DNA from: MVRV01 sp964469905
Lineage (GTDB): Bacteria; Desulfobacterota; Syntrophia; Syntrophales; Smithellaceae
Length of the DNA: 64,000 nucleotides
NCBI GenBank assembly: GCA_964469905.1
Contig: CAYXZW010000007.1
Span: forward strand, 44,577-108,576
Direction: 5' to 3'
Below, one piece after another: positions 8,715-16,887 of this stretch (position 1 is the stretch's first letter; each line of letters opens with the position of its first letter). The notes under the pieces were generated by a model. It was given only the letters and a program-made list of their open reading frames with translations. It made no database searches and was not told where the DNA came from. Both the position numbers and the translations under genes were made by a program.

Positions 8715-9764
8715 ATGTTTAAAACAAAAATGACGCAAATGTTCGGCATTGAGCACCCTATTATGATGGCCGGAATGAACTGGATTACGGAACCCAAACT
8801 AGTCGCCGCCGTCTGTAACGCCGGAGGTCTGGGACTTCTGGCCGTTGCGCGCTGCACCCCGCAGGAAACGCGGGAAAACATCCGGCAGATCCGGGAGCTG
8901 ACAGATAAACCCTTCGGTATCAACCAGATTCTTATCGGGCCGGGAGCAAAAGAAAATATCGCCGTCGCCATTGAAGAAAAAGTACCAGTCATTAACTATT
9001 CGCTGGGGAAACCATGGTTTGTCAATGATGTACACGCTTACGGCGGCAAAGTCGTCGGCACCGTGGCCATCGCGAAGCATGCGGCTAAGGCCGTTCAGGT
9101 GGGATGTGATGCTCTGATCGTTACCGGTCATGAAGCCGCGGCACACGGAGCAGCAGCCACATCCATGGTGTTGATTCCAATTGTCGCCTCCTTGGTCAAA
9201 GTTCCCTTGATTGCCGCAGGCGGATTTTACGACGGCCGGGGACTCGCGGCAGCACTGGCCCTGGGTGCCGACGGCATCTCCATGGGCAGCCGTTTCATGG
9301 TGGTCAAGGAAAGCATGGTACATGATAACTTCAAAAAATTATGTATCGAGGCCACCGAACAGGATACTCTCTACGACAACGTGTTTGACGGGTTGGACGG
9401 CCGCGTGCTGAAAACCAAAGAAGCCGAAGCGATGACGAAACGCGGTTTCCCGGTGGTGGATGCTTTCAAGGGCGCGCTTCTGGTCAAACGGCTGATGAAT
9501 CTGTCTTTTGCCAAGTTTCTGGGTATAAGCATTGAAATGCTGAGAGCCGAGGAAGGTCATCCGCTGATGGTGCTGGCGCGTCAGGCGGTGGGCAACATGA
9601 AGCACCTCAAAGCCCTCAACGAAGGCGATGTGGAAGGCGGCATTCTGTTCGCCGGACAGTGTTGCGGCGGCATTACCGATAATCCGACTACTAAAGAACT
9701 GATCGACCGCATTATCCGTGAGGCAGAAGTTACGCTTGCAAATCTGAATAGTTACAAAACTTAA
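8715..9764 (+). CDS. NAD(P)H-dependent flavin oxidoreductase, nitronate monooxygenase/FabK family
   Basis: 349-residue FMN-dependent TIM-barrel protein. The start MFGIEHPIMMAGM, the glycine-rich NAGGLGLLA, the catalytic-His region VTGHEAAAHGAA and the phosphate-binding AAGGFYDGRGLAAALALGADGISMGSRF are all typical of nitronate monooxygenases and the related enoyl-ACP reductase II (FabK). Without fatty-acid synthesis genes nearby, the FabK role cannot be supported; in beta-oxidising anaerobes such proteins also occur next to SDR and acyl-CoA genes. It converges on the SDR gene with only 8 bases between stops. Substrate unknown. Confidence 0.85.
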   Translation: MFKTKMTQMFGIEHPIMMAGMNWITEPKLVAAVCNAGGLGLLAVARCTPQETRENIRQIRELTDKPFGINQILIGPGAKENIAVAIEEKVPVINYSLGKPWFVNDVHAYGGKVVGTVAIAKHAAKAVQVGCDALIVTGHEAAAHGAAATSMVLIPIVASLVKVPLIAAGGFYDGRGLAAALALGADGISMGSRFMVVKESMVHDNFKKLCIEATEQDTLYDNVFDGLDGRVLKTKEAEAMTKRGFPVVDAFKGALLVKRLMNLSFAKFLGISIEMLRAEEGHPLMVLARQAVGNMKHLKALNEGDVEGGILFAGQCCGGITDNPTTKELIDRIIREAEVTLANLNSYKT

Positions 9765-9772
9765 GAGACAAC

Positions 9773-10552
9773 CTAATAGATGTAGGTTACGGAACCGCCG
9801 TCCACAACAAGTATCTGGCCGGAGACAAAGGCCGATGCATCGGAGGCGAGAAAAAGCGCAGCGCCTTTCATATCTTCTACTTCGGCGATGCGTCCCAGAG
9901 CCGTATGCTCCACGATACTCTTTTCCAGCCGGCCTTTGCTCATTTCCAGTGCGTCCTTAATCATGTCCGTCCTTGTGGCACCCGGAGCCAGAACATTAAC
10001 CCTGATTTTATGTTTGCCCAACTCAAAGGCCAGGATCCGTGCCAGGGCGTGCTCGGCAGCCTTGCTGACGGAGTAGACCCCCACACCCTTGTTCGGCTTG
10101 AAACCGTTGGTGGAGCCGATAAAAATGATGGAGCCGCCACCCTGGGGGATCATAATTTTTGCCACCTTTTTGGAGAGCAGAAAACAACTCTTCAGATTCA
10201 GGTTCATAACCTTGTCCCAGGCCCATTCATCCGTTTCAATGACATCGGCAAATTGAGGATTGGTAGCAGCATTACAGACCAGTATATCGATTCTACCCCA
10301 TTCCTTGATTGTTCTATCGACGAGTTTATCCAATTCATCACTTTTCGCCACATCGGCGGCAACTGTCAGACAACGCACGCCGAAGGAAGATATTTCTCCT
10401 GCGGCTTCATCAAGATCGTTCTGTTTTCTGCCTGCAATAACCACATGCGCACCGGCCTCCGCAAAACTCAGGGCAATCGCCTTGCCGATCCCCCGCGATC
10501 CTCCCGTGATCAAAGCCACCTTGTTGTCCAAACGAAACTTGTCGAAAATCAT
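9773..10552 (-). CDS. Short-chain dehydrogenase/reductase (SDR)
   Basis: 259-residue classical SDR. NAD(P)-binding TGGSRGIGKA, the NAAT-type motif (VCNAATNP), catalytic Ser in GSTNGF and the YSVSK catalytic pair are all present, as is the C-terminal SGQILVVDGG. Activity as a 3-oxoacyl or hydroxy-fatty-acid oxidoreductase is a family-level guess. The ATG at 10552 is preferred because AAGGAG lies just upstream; a longer frame from 10591 would cover that site. It ends the minus-strand set TetR - DUF1295 - DUF2284 - SDR. Confidence 0.9.
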   Translation of the reverse strand: MIFDKFRLDNKVALITGGSRGIGKAIALSFAEAGAHVVIAGRKQNDLDEAAGEISSFGVRCLTVAADVAKSDELDKLVDRTIKEWGRIDILVCNAATNPQFADVIETDEWAWDKVMNLNLKSCFLLSKKVAKIMIPQGGGSIIFIGSTNGFKPNKGVGVYSVSKAAEHALARILAFELGKHKIRVNVLAPGATRTDMIKDALEMSKGRLEKSIVEHTALGRIAEVEDMKGAALFLASDASAFVSGQILVVDGGSVTYIY

Positions 10553-10600
10553 GTTCTTCTCCTTTTTTCCGGAAAACATTATCGGGAACAAGCCGCCCGA

Positions 10601-11143
10601 CTAGTCCACCAGCATGAGACAATAATCATTATGTGTTTCTTCCTTCACACTGAGTGTCTTAATGAAAAAACCGTTATTGCGGGCTGTCTGAAAAACGTCA
10701 ATACCGCAGGCCTCCATTGCTGGTCGGACGTTACCCATATGAACGCAGGGATTATCAGTCAGAATTGCGCATTTTTTGCATTTAAGGCAGGGGCCGGAAA
10801 GGAAGACGAAGGCCTTATAGTAGCCGTCCTTGAACAGGGTTCCCTCCAGTTCGACCAGCATGTCCATGTAAGCCTTGTAACGTTTCCCCCGTCCTTCCGT
10901 TGCCGGAGCCTCGATGTGGAAAAGAATGGCCCGCTGGTATGAATCCAGAATCGCCCTCGTCTGATCATAGGTAGGCGTGTGCGGGGGACAGCAGTGTCCC
11001 ATCCCATAAACGGGACAACCATACTGACATTTAATCCTTACCCAGGGTGCCGTTACAACGCTGCCGGGATCAATGAGAACAGCATCGGTCGCCCCTCCAT
11101 CCAGGGCAATTCGACAATATTTTTCCAGATCGTTTTGCAGCAT
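10601..11143 (-). CDS. DUF2284 cysteine-rich metal-binding protein
   Basis: 180-residue protein of the DUF2284 family, common in strict anaerobes and without a known function. Cysteines fall in two groups: C39, C43 and the CCPP pair (C51-C52) near the N-terminus, and CLKCKKC (C119, C122, C125) with C133 and C146 toward the C-terminus, a ferredoxin-like arrangement that would suit one or two iron-sulfur clusters. No transmembrane segment. The ATG follows AGGAGG at good spacing. It lies between a DUF1295 membrane protein and an SDR, 48 bases ahead of the latter, so probably co-transcribed. Family recognition is good; role unknown. Confidence 0.85.
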   Translation of the reverse strand: MLQNDLEKYCRIALDGGATDAVLIDPGSVVTAPWVRIKCQYGCPVYGMGHCCPPHTPTYDQTRAILDSYQRAILFHIEAPATEGRGKRYKAYMDMLVELEGTLFKDGYYKAFVFLSGPCLKCKKCAILTDNPCVHMGNVRPAMEACGIDVFQTARNNGFFIKTLSVKEETHNDYCLMLVD

Positions 11144-11174
11144 ATGAATTATCCTCCTAAGAATTAATACTTAA

Positions 11175-12038
11175 TTATTTTTTCGGAAACCAGGGAATAA
11201 ACATGCTTGTTCTGCTCTTGTAATCATCAAATCCCGGAAATCCCCTGATGAGGTTTTCCGCCAGCGGCACACCCGAAATAAAGAGCAGTAAAAAAGTAAT
11301 CAGCAGTGGTCCGAAAAAGGACAGCCATCCCCCGGCGAAACCAAGAGCAATAATGAAGATACCCCACCACATTGATGCTTCTCCAAAATAATTGGGATGC
11401 CGCGAATACTTCCAGATGCCTCCGGTCATTATTTGCCCCTGGTTTTGCACAGCGGCAAGAAATGCTTTCAGTTGCTGATCACTGATGATCTCCAATAAAA
11501 AACCGATTACCCATACGGCAATCCCTATCTGGTAAAAGAGTATATTTGTGTTTTGACAGGAAGCATTGATGAAGACAATTGGAGCAGCGATAATCCAGGC
11601 GAGAAAGCCCTGGGCCAAGTAAATGCGCAAATAAGTTGTCAGGAGTGCATGCTTTCCCGATTCCATCTTCAGCCTCATCTGCTGATACCTCGGATCTTCA
11701 GCTTTCCCCACGGTGCGTAACATTATATGCGTGAACAGACGCAATCCCCAGGCAGTAACCATGGTCAGGACAATCCATTGTATCGTGGTATGTGTGTTCT
11801 GCATCCAGAAAGTAACATGGGCAACAATGATGAAGCTCAGCCCCCAGGCTGTGTCAATAAAGGTATGATTTTTCATCAATATTCCGATGATAAAAAAGAT
11901 GTGCACGGAAACCATCACTCCCAGCAGTGCCGCACCGGCAAAAGGCAGGATATCGTATGCAGAAGCAACCAGCGGATAGAAAATAAGAAAAACCAACATC
12001 AGCAATAAATATAATTTTAACGCCTGGCTGTATTTCAT
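11175..12038 (-). CDS. DUF1295 integral membrane protein (steroid 5-alpha-reductase/ICMT-like)
   Basis: 287-residue protein with about seven hydrophobic segments. The C-terminal half has the fold signature SRHPNYFGEASMWWGIF, which forms the cofactor site in isoprenylcysteine methyltransferases and sterol reductases; FIDTAWGLSFI is typical of DUF1295. It could reduce or methylate a lipid substrate in the inner membrane. AAAGGAG stands 8 bases before the ATG. It follows the TetR gene by 66 bases on the same strand and is therefore probably under that repressor. Confidence 0.85.
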   Translation of the reverse strand: MKYSQALKLYLLLMLVFLIFYPLVASAYDILPFAGAALLGVMVSVHIFFIIGILMKNHTFIDTAWGLSFIIVAHVTFWMQNTHTTIQWIVLTMVTAWGLRLFTHIMLRTVGKAEDPRYQQMRLKMESGKHALLTTYLRIYLAQGFLAWIIAAPIVFINASCQNTNILFYQIGIAVWVIGFLLEIISDQQLKAFLAAVQNQGQIMTGGIWKYSRHPNYFGEASMWWGIFIIALGFAGGWLSFFGPLLITFLLLFISGVPLAENLIRGFPGFDDYKSRTSMFIPWFPKK

Positions 12039-12104
12039 CTTATCATCTCCTTTGATTAACGTGTGTCCTGCTGTATTCCGCCCTTAGCCAATTCTTGTCG
12101 ACGC

Positions 12105-12677
12105 TTATTGCTTGAGGGATTGCCCTATCCGTCGTATGGCGATATCCAGGTAGGTCGTATCCGTCGCCCGGACCATTTGTGAGGCGCCCTGCAGAGCTGC
12201 CAACACAAAGACGGCTTCTTCCCTGGGTGTTCCCGAAAAACAAAAGGCTCCCTCTGCTCTTCCTTCCTGCAAGATTTTTTCCAACCAGACGAGAAAATCG
12301 GAGATGAACGCCTTTGTTTCCTCCTGCATCTGTTCGGGAAGAGTGTTGAAATCATGTTCCAGAGCACTTCCCAGACACACATGGCCTTCAAATTTCAGAA
12401 AGTCACGGAAGATATCGCAAAAGGCATCAAGCTTCATGGCAAAATCCATGTTAACCATCCGGGGATGAAGTGTCCATTTTTCGAACTGTTGTCTTGCTCG
12501 CTGAATTATGGCAACTCCCAGTTCGGTTTTCGTCGGAAAGTGGTAATGAATGGCTGCATTTTTTACATTGAGAGCAGATGATATATGCGCATAACTAAAG
12601 CCGTTGTAACCGCGCTGGAGCAAGAGGCTCTCGGCCAGATCGATGATCTGGTTTTTTGTATCGTTTATTGGCGTCAT
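12105..12677 (-). CDS. TetR/AcrR family transcriptional repressor
   Basis: 190-residue repressor. The N-terminal helix-turn-helix (about 10-55) carries the typical FSYAHISSALNVKNAAIHYHFPTKTEL; the C-terminal two thirds is a ligand-binding helical domain with no recognisable ligand signature. First gene of a minus-strand set, with a 16-bp perfect palindrome inside its own promoter (12711-12726), so autoregulation is very likely. The downstream DUF1295 gene and probably DUF2284 and SDR share the control. The ligand is probably lipid-like given the neighbours; this is inference. Confidence 0.93.
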   Translation of the reverse strand: MTPINDTKNQIIDLAESLLLQRGYNGFSYAHISSALNVKNAAIHYHFPTKTELGVAIIQRARQQFEKWTLHPRMVNMDFAMKLDAFCDIFRDFLKFEGHVCLGSALEHDFNTLPEQMQEETKAFISDFLVWLEKILQEGRAEGAFCFSGTPREEAVFVLAALQGASQMVRATDTTYLDIAIRRIGQSLKQ

Positions 12678-12706
12678 AGTTGCTTATACCTCTTTTTGGT
12701 GGACTG

Positions 12707-12735
12707 ATCATACTTACTAGTAAGTAAGCTGTCAA
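12707..12735 (-). promoter_or_regulatory. Promoter with TetR operator in its spacer
   Basis: Minus strand: TTGACA (12735-12730), 17-base spacer, TATGAT (12712-12707). The spacer holds the perfect palindrome TACTTACTAGTAAGTA (12711-12726), the expected shape of a TetR-family operator. Binding would block RNA polymerase directly. Confidence 0.8.
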
Positions 12736-13052
12736 GAACTTATTTTTGTGCTGAATAATATTTTTAAATACCATATGATTGTCACCCCCTAACTGCCAGG
12801 TGATAATGACCCTAATGCCATCCCCGGAAATAATCAGCTTCGAATAAAGTGCTTGACCTGACTACCGCAATGCATTTTGACGGGAAAGCGTTTTCTTCTG
12901 GTCAGAAGAACATGCAAGAGATTATCGGCAGAAGGTTCACCGTTTGCGCGGTGCATACATGACAGTGGATCAGATGAGCAAGGTCACGAAAATGATCCAA
13001 AGCGCTATATTTGCTTTTGACTGCGAAGATTTATAATATTAATAATTGAAGG
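12736..13052. other. Intergenic stretch without a recognised gene
   Basis: About 320 bases between the TetR promoter and the hairpin at 13053. Short frames of 25-30 codons occur on the plus strand (around 12870-13035), but none has a ribosome site or recognisable sequence. Possibly decayed coding DNA. Confidence 0.4.
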
Positions 13053-13084
13053 GAGATATCAGGGACTGCGGTCCCTGATATCTC
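13053..13084 (-). terminator. Strong hairpin after the FMN-reductase gene
   Basis: Perfect 14-bp stem GAGATATCAGGGAC with its complement and a TGCG loop. It lies 30 bases beyond the stop of the minus-strand gene at 13115. The sequence after it on the minus strand is T-rich but has no clean T-run, so termination strength is uncertain. Confidence 0.6.
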
Positions 13085-13114
13085 GACCGAACCTGGAGTG
13101 AATATCAACAACGT

Positions 13115-13687
13115 TTACTTCAATAGACCGGCACCTGCGGCATAGGCCTTATCCAGGATTGCCTGGTTTCGCTTAGCGGCATCTTCCGGCCCCATTCCAC
13201 CGGCAACAATTCGCTCCTGGATCTTAAAACCAAGAAAACTCAGTGCACCCTCGTGCATATCAAATGAAGAAGCGAAAATGCCTGTATCAGGTTGTCCCTG
13301 TGAATAAACGGTTACGGTTTTCTTTGCTTTTACCTTATTCCTGAAGTTTCCCGGCCGACCGTCTTTGAGATACATCAAAGCGAACAATCTATCGATAAAG
13401 ATTTTTGTCTGACCGGTCACCTGAAGCATAAAGACAGGACTCCCTATGACAACGCCATCGGCAGTGAATATTTCATCATAAAGTTGTGCCATGTCGTCTT
13501 TCTGGACACACTTACCATCCGGTGTCTGACATTGGTAACAGGCTTGACAGCCTCTGATGCGCAGTGCATTCAGATCAAAGATTTTTGTCTCGGCACCGGC
13601 CTCCCCTGCCCCACGCAGCACCTCATTAACGATTGTTGTTGTGTTACCTTTTTTTCTGGGACTTCCTACAAATCCGACAATCTTCAT
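13115..13687 (-). CDS. Iron-sulfur flavoprotein-like NAD(P)H-dependent FMN reductase
   Basis: 190-residue flavodoxin-fold protein. The N-terminus VGFVGSPRKKGNTTTIVNEV is the FMN-phosphate loop, and C47, C50, C53 and C60 (GCQACYQCQ then KC) match the compact cysteine motif of iron-sulfur flavoproteins, suggesting a 4Fe-4S cluster beside FMN. It would pass electrons between ferredoxin or NAD(P)H and an unknown acceptor. The ATG at 13687 is chosen for AAGGAGG 6-8 bases upstream; the longer frame from 13765 reads through the operator. A MarR-type palindrome lies just upstream and matches the one ahead of marR, so expression is probably induced with it. Confidence 0.88.
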   Translation of the reverse strand: MKIVGFVGSPRKKGNTTTIVNEVLRGAGEAGAETKIFDLNALRIRGCQACYQCQTPDGKCVQKDDMAQLYDEIFTADGVVIGSPVFMLQVTGQTKIFIDRLFALMYLKDGRPGNFRNKVKAKKTVTVYSQGQPDTGIFASSFDMHEGALSFLGFKIQERIVAGGMGPEDAAKRNQAILDKAYAAGAGLLK

Positions 13688-13709
13688 ATTCGCCTCCTTA
13701 AAACTTAAT

Positions 13710-13729
13710 ATAGTTCGCCACCGAACCAA
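13710..13729. promoter_or_regulatory. MarR-type operator upstream of FMN reductase
   Basis: The 20-base site starting ATAGTTCGCCACCGAAC matches the operator at 14247-14266 in about 17 of 20 positions. On the minus strand a TATATT follows it directly, so the operator probably covers the promoter of the flavoprotein gene. Confidence 0.65.
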
Positions 13730-13804
13730 TTGAATAAAAAAATTGGAGAGGATAAACCTCCCCACAACTGATCGTCATTTAATAATCAATGACAGGATTA
13801 ATAT

Positions 13805-14233
13805 TTAGAAGTTCCTGCGCATTTTTTCCAACCCCTGCAGAAGAATTTCTTTTTCCTCTTCTGTGAAACCTTTATAGGCCTTGTCAATGAGTCTTCGGGA
13901 AATCATATCGAAGTCCTTTTTTACTGCCTTTCCCTTATCCGTCAATACCACGTAAGTGCAGCGTCCGTCGACACAACAGTTGATTTTATTAACATATCCG
14001 AGAGATTCCAGTTTATTGACCAACTCGGTAACGGTTGATTTTGACTTGCCGGTTTTCCTGGCCAGCTCCATTACCTTCATTTTCCCTTCACTCTGATAAA
14101 GGCAGCCGAAGATAGAACCGTGAGACCCGACAATGCCTTGAATTCCACAGGTCTTTATTTCCTTTTCCAGGAACTCGTTGTATCTTTCACGCAGACTTCC
14201 AATAAGACCAATAACGGTATTTTTTGATATCAT
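13805..14233 (-). CDS. MarR family transcriptional regulator
   Basis: About 142 residues, winged helix-turn-helix with KMKVMELARKTGKSKSTVTELVNKLESLGYV and wing residues DGRCTYVVLTDKGKAV. Two neighbouring cysteines (NCCVDGRC) in the wing region and CGIQG/FGCLY earlier could allow thiol-based sensing; this is inference. The start is set at the ATG at 14233 because the operator and -10 occupy 14244-14272, making the longer frame from 14296 impossible if that promoter is used. With that promoter the mRNA would begin only a few bases before the ATG and no ribosome site is visible. It probably represses itself and the FMN reductase. Confidence 0.88.
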   Translation of the reverse strand: MISKNTVIGLIGSLRERYNEFLEKEIKTCGIQGIVGSHGSIFGCLYQSEGKMKVMELARKTGKSKSTVTELVNKLESLGYVNKINCCVDGRCTYVVLTDKGKAVKKDFDMISRRLIDKAYKGFTEEEKEILLQGLEKMRRNF

Positions 14234-14243
14234 CTTGTTGAAC

Positions 14244-14272
14244 CACATAGTTCGGCACCGAACTATTGTCAA
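14244..14272 (-). promoter_or_regulatory. marR promoter with MarR operator in the spacer
   Basis: Minus strand: TTGACA (14272-14267), 17-base spacer, TATGTG (14249-14244). The spacer is filled by ATAGTTCGGCACCGAACTAT (14247-14266), an inverted repeat with 9-bp arms. A related copy lies at 13710-13729 ahead of the flavoprotein gene. Confidence 0.75.
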
Positions 14273-14443
14273 GAAAAAAGATTTGATTATCAACATATTA
14301 CGGCAGCCAGAAAGCCTGAACCGTTAATAATTCAATAAATACTGAGATTTCAACGGACTGACACTTCTAATCCCCTGTTCGCCGAACTTGACCGCCGTAT
14401 ATTTCAGTGATATTAAAGTTTCATTTGCGTGGAGAGGTTGTTT

Positions 14444-16267
14444 TTGAAAAATAGCAAGCAGGATTCTTTCTGGGGCGGAGTTGTCCGCTCAATGGGCATT
14501 GTATTCGGTGACATTGGTACAAGCCCCATTTATACATTGACGGTTGTATTTGCCCTGACTCCGCGAACACAGGATAGCGTTCTGGGTATTCTTTCCCTCG
14601 TTGTATGGACATTGCTCATTTTGGTTACAGCCGAATACGCTTGGCTGGCGATGAGTCTTTCTTACAAAGGACAAGGCGGGGAAATAATGCTGCGGGAAAT
14701 TCTGAGCAAGACGCTCAAGCCGGGCCGCAAACTGGCCTTCGCCGGATTTATCGCCTTCATTGGAGTCTCGCTTTTATTAGGCGATGGAGTCATCACGCCA
14801 GCCATCACAATCCTTTCCGCCGTGGAGGGAATGCTGCTCATTCCGGGACTGGAAAATCTGCGGTTGGAAATCCTGGTCACGATTGCCATAGTAATTGCGA
14901 TCGGACTTTTTTCCTTTCAATTCCGGGGCACTGATAAAGTAGCCCGGATATTCGGCCCGTTCATGGTGGTCTGGTTTATCTGCCTGGGACTGACAGGTTT
15001 GCTGTCTGTCTCTACCATGCCGGGGATACTGAAAGCAGTTAATCCCTACTATGCCTTCAAATTTCTTGCGGATAATGGACTGGCCGGCTTTTTCGTCCTT
15101 TCCGAAGTTATTCTTTGCGCAACGGGTGCCGAAGCCTTGTATGCCGACATGGGGCATTTAGGCAGGAAACCGATTCTGAATGCCTGGTACTTCGTATTTA
15201 TAGCTGTCCTGCTCAATTACATGGGTCAGGGCGTCTTTGCCATTGCCCATCCGGAAGTCAAGTTTCTGCTCTTCGGCATGGTCCAGCATCAGGCACCCTA
15301 TCTTTACATCCCTTTTCTTCTGCTTACTGTCGGGGCTACCATCATTGCTTCGCAGTCAATAATCAGCGGAACATTTTCCGTTGTTTATCAGGGAATAACA
15401 ACAAGGCTCATGCCGCTGATGAAGGTGTCCTATACATCCAGTCAGATCAAATCCCAGATCCATATTCCCGTCGTTAACGCAACTCTGATGTGCGCGGTAA
15501 TTTTCATGATATTTATTTTCCAAAAGTCGGAAAATCTGGCGGCAGCATACGGCATGGCAGTTACCGGATCAATGACGATTACGGGCTTGATGATGATTCT
15601 GGTATTTTCACAGATTAAAAAGATGAGATGGAAGCTTCCCTTCGCTGTTTTTGTCAGCGGCATTGCCTTCGCCTATTTTGTAGCAACCCTCAGCAAGTTG
15701 CCCCATGGCGCCTATTGGTCGCTTATCCTGGCTTCCATCCCTTTAACCCTGATGCTTATCTGGACGAGAGGACAGAAGCGCCTGTACGACTCTCTGCGGC
15801 CATTGGATCTGGAAACATTTCTGATCAGCTATAATCAGATTTATGCCAAGGGGAGAAACATTACGGGCACCGCCTTGTATTTCTGCCGGGGTTACAAAAT
15901 GATTACACCCTATATCGTCCATAGCATCTTCCGCAGCAACATTATCTATGAGCGTAATATACTCACTTCCATCACTCGAACTGATGAACCTTTCGGCGTT
16001 AAGGTTAATCTCAAACAGGATCTGGCGCCGGGTCTTGAGGCTCTTGAGGTCAGTGCCGGTTACCGGGAAATCCTCGACATCGAAGGACTGATCAGACAAT
16101 ACAACATTTCCGAGAAGGTCATCTTCTACGGTGTGGAAGACATCGTCACGCGCAATCCGATCTGGCGCGTATTCAGCATAATCAAACGAATCACTCCCAA
16201 TTTCGTTCAGTTCAGCAAGCTGCCGCCCAGCCGCCTGCAGGGGATTGTAACGCGGGTGGAAATGTGA
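14444..16267 (+). CDS. kup: KUP-family potassium uptake transporter
   Basis: About 607 residues. The hallmark GIVFGDIGTSPIYT lies near the N-terminus, then about 12 hydrophobic segments, including GDGVITPAITILSAVEG and the ALYADMGHLG segment, and a C-terminal cytoplasmic region. It would import K+ by proton symport across the inner membrane. The start is most likely the TTG at 14444, six bases after GGAGAGG (14431-14437); GTG at 14429 is the alternative, but it precedes the ribosome site. It stands alone on the plus strand; no c-di-AMP riboswitch was recognised upstream. Length is normal. Confidence 0.94.
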   Translation: MKNSKQDSFWGGVVRSMGIVFGDIGTSPIYTLTVVFALTPRTQDSVLGILSLVVWTLLILVTAEYAWLAMSLSYKGQGGEIMLREILSKTLKPGRKLAFAGFIAFIGVSLLLGDGVITPAITILSAVEGMLLIPGLENLRLEILVTIAIVIAIGLFSFQFRGTDKVARIFGPFMVVWFICLGLTGLLSVSTMPGILKAVNPYYAFKFLADNGLAGFFVLSEVILCATGAEALYADMGHLGRKPILNAWYFVFIAVLLNYMGQGVFAIAHPEVKFLLFGMVQHQAPYLYIPFLLLTVGATIIASQSIISGTFSVVYQGITTRLMPLMKVSYTSSQIKSQIHIPVVNATLMCAVIFMIFIFQKSENLAAAYGMAVTGSMTITGLMMILVFSQIKKMRWKLPFAVFVSGIAFAYFVATLSKLPHGAYWSLILASIPLTLMLIWTRGQKRLYDSLRPLDLETFLISYNQIYAKGRNITGTALYFCRGYKMITPYIVHSIFRSNIIYERNILTSITRTDEPFGVKVNLKQDLAPGLEALEVSAGYREILDIEGLIRQYNISEKVIFYGVEDIVTRNPIWRVFSIIKRITPNFVQFSKLPPSRLQGIVTRVEM

Positions 16268-16411
16268 GGCTTGCTCAATCAGGATGAGGCGACGACATTA
16301 GCCCTATTTCCAATAGCCGTCACCATTTATCCGTTTTTTTGCCGCTTTACTTGCAATTCGGCGGGAAGACATTAACTTAATGCTACATAAATGATTAAAT
16401 AAGGAGGAAAC

Positions 16412-16801
16412 ATGAAGCTCAGCGAATATTTTGATCAAGCGGATGGGTTCGGAGTTCTTTCCACTGCCGATAAAAGCGGCAAGGTTGATGCAGCAATATA
16501 CGGAAGACCGCACTTTTTTGACGAAGAAAAGCTTGCTTTCATTGCTGCCGATAAGTTGACTCACGCCAATCTGCAAGTCAACCCTCATGCCGTGTATATT
16601 TTCAAAGAAGCAGGGCATTATGAAGGACGCCGGCTTTACATTACGAAGTTAAGCGAAGAAAAAGACAGTCCGCTGATAGATGAAATCAGCAGAAGAAAAT
16701 ATCCTGAAGTAGAAGGCAAATACAAAACGAAATCCAGGTTTTTGATTTATTTTAAATTGGACAAGGTCTTGCCGCTTATCGGCGACGGTCAGGTAAAATG
16801 A
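16412..16801 (+). CDS. Pyridoxamine 5'-phosphate oxidase-like flavin-binding protein
   Basis: 129 residues with a split-barrel FMN-binding fold: GFGVLSTADKSGKVDAAIYG at the N-terminus and LAFIAADKLTHANLQVNPHAVYIF in the middle are typical. Such small proteins bind FMN, F420 or haem and reduce unknown substrates; a true PdxH role is unlikely at this length. A clear AAGGAGG precedes the ATG. Convergent with the 3-hydroxyacyl-CoA dehydrogenase gene, separated by a hairpin region. Confidence 0.85.
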   Translation: MKLSEYFDQADGFGVLSTADKSGKVDAAIYGRPHFFDEEKLAFIAADKLTHANLQVNPHAVYIFKEAGHYEGRRLYITKLSEEKDSPLIDEISRRKYPEVEGKYKTKSRFLIYFKLDKVLPLIGDGQVK

Positions 16802-16815
16802 CAAACACTCTTGTT

Positions 16816-16873
16816 GCCGGATGCAGTTTCATCCGGCCAGCCAGCTGTCACAGACAGTACTGACTGGCCGGAT
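16816..16873. terminator. Alternative hairpins between convergent genes
   Basis: GCCGGATG/CATCCGGC (16816-16837, six-base loop) and a larger inverted repeat ATCCGGCCAG (16831-16840) with CTGGCCGGAT (16864-16873). The two stems share bases, so only one can form. They probably end transcripts from both sides. Confidence 0.6.
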
Positions 16874-16887
16874 ACGATTTATGTTGT

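Noticed and set aside
9905..10942. 345-codon plus-strand frame across the SDR and DUF2284 genes
   Set aside because: It is antisense to two genes with clear motifs, has no ribosome site and no recognisable protein sequence.
14297..14443. c-di-AMP (ydaO-type) riboswitch before kup
   Set aside because: The region is short and shows none of the conserved ydaO segments.
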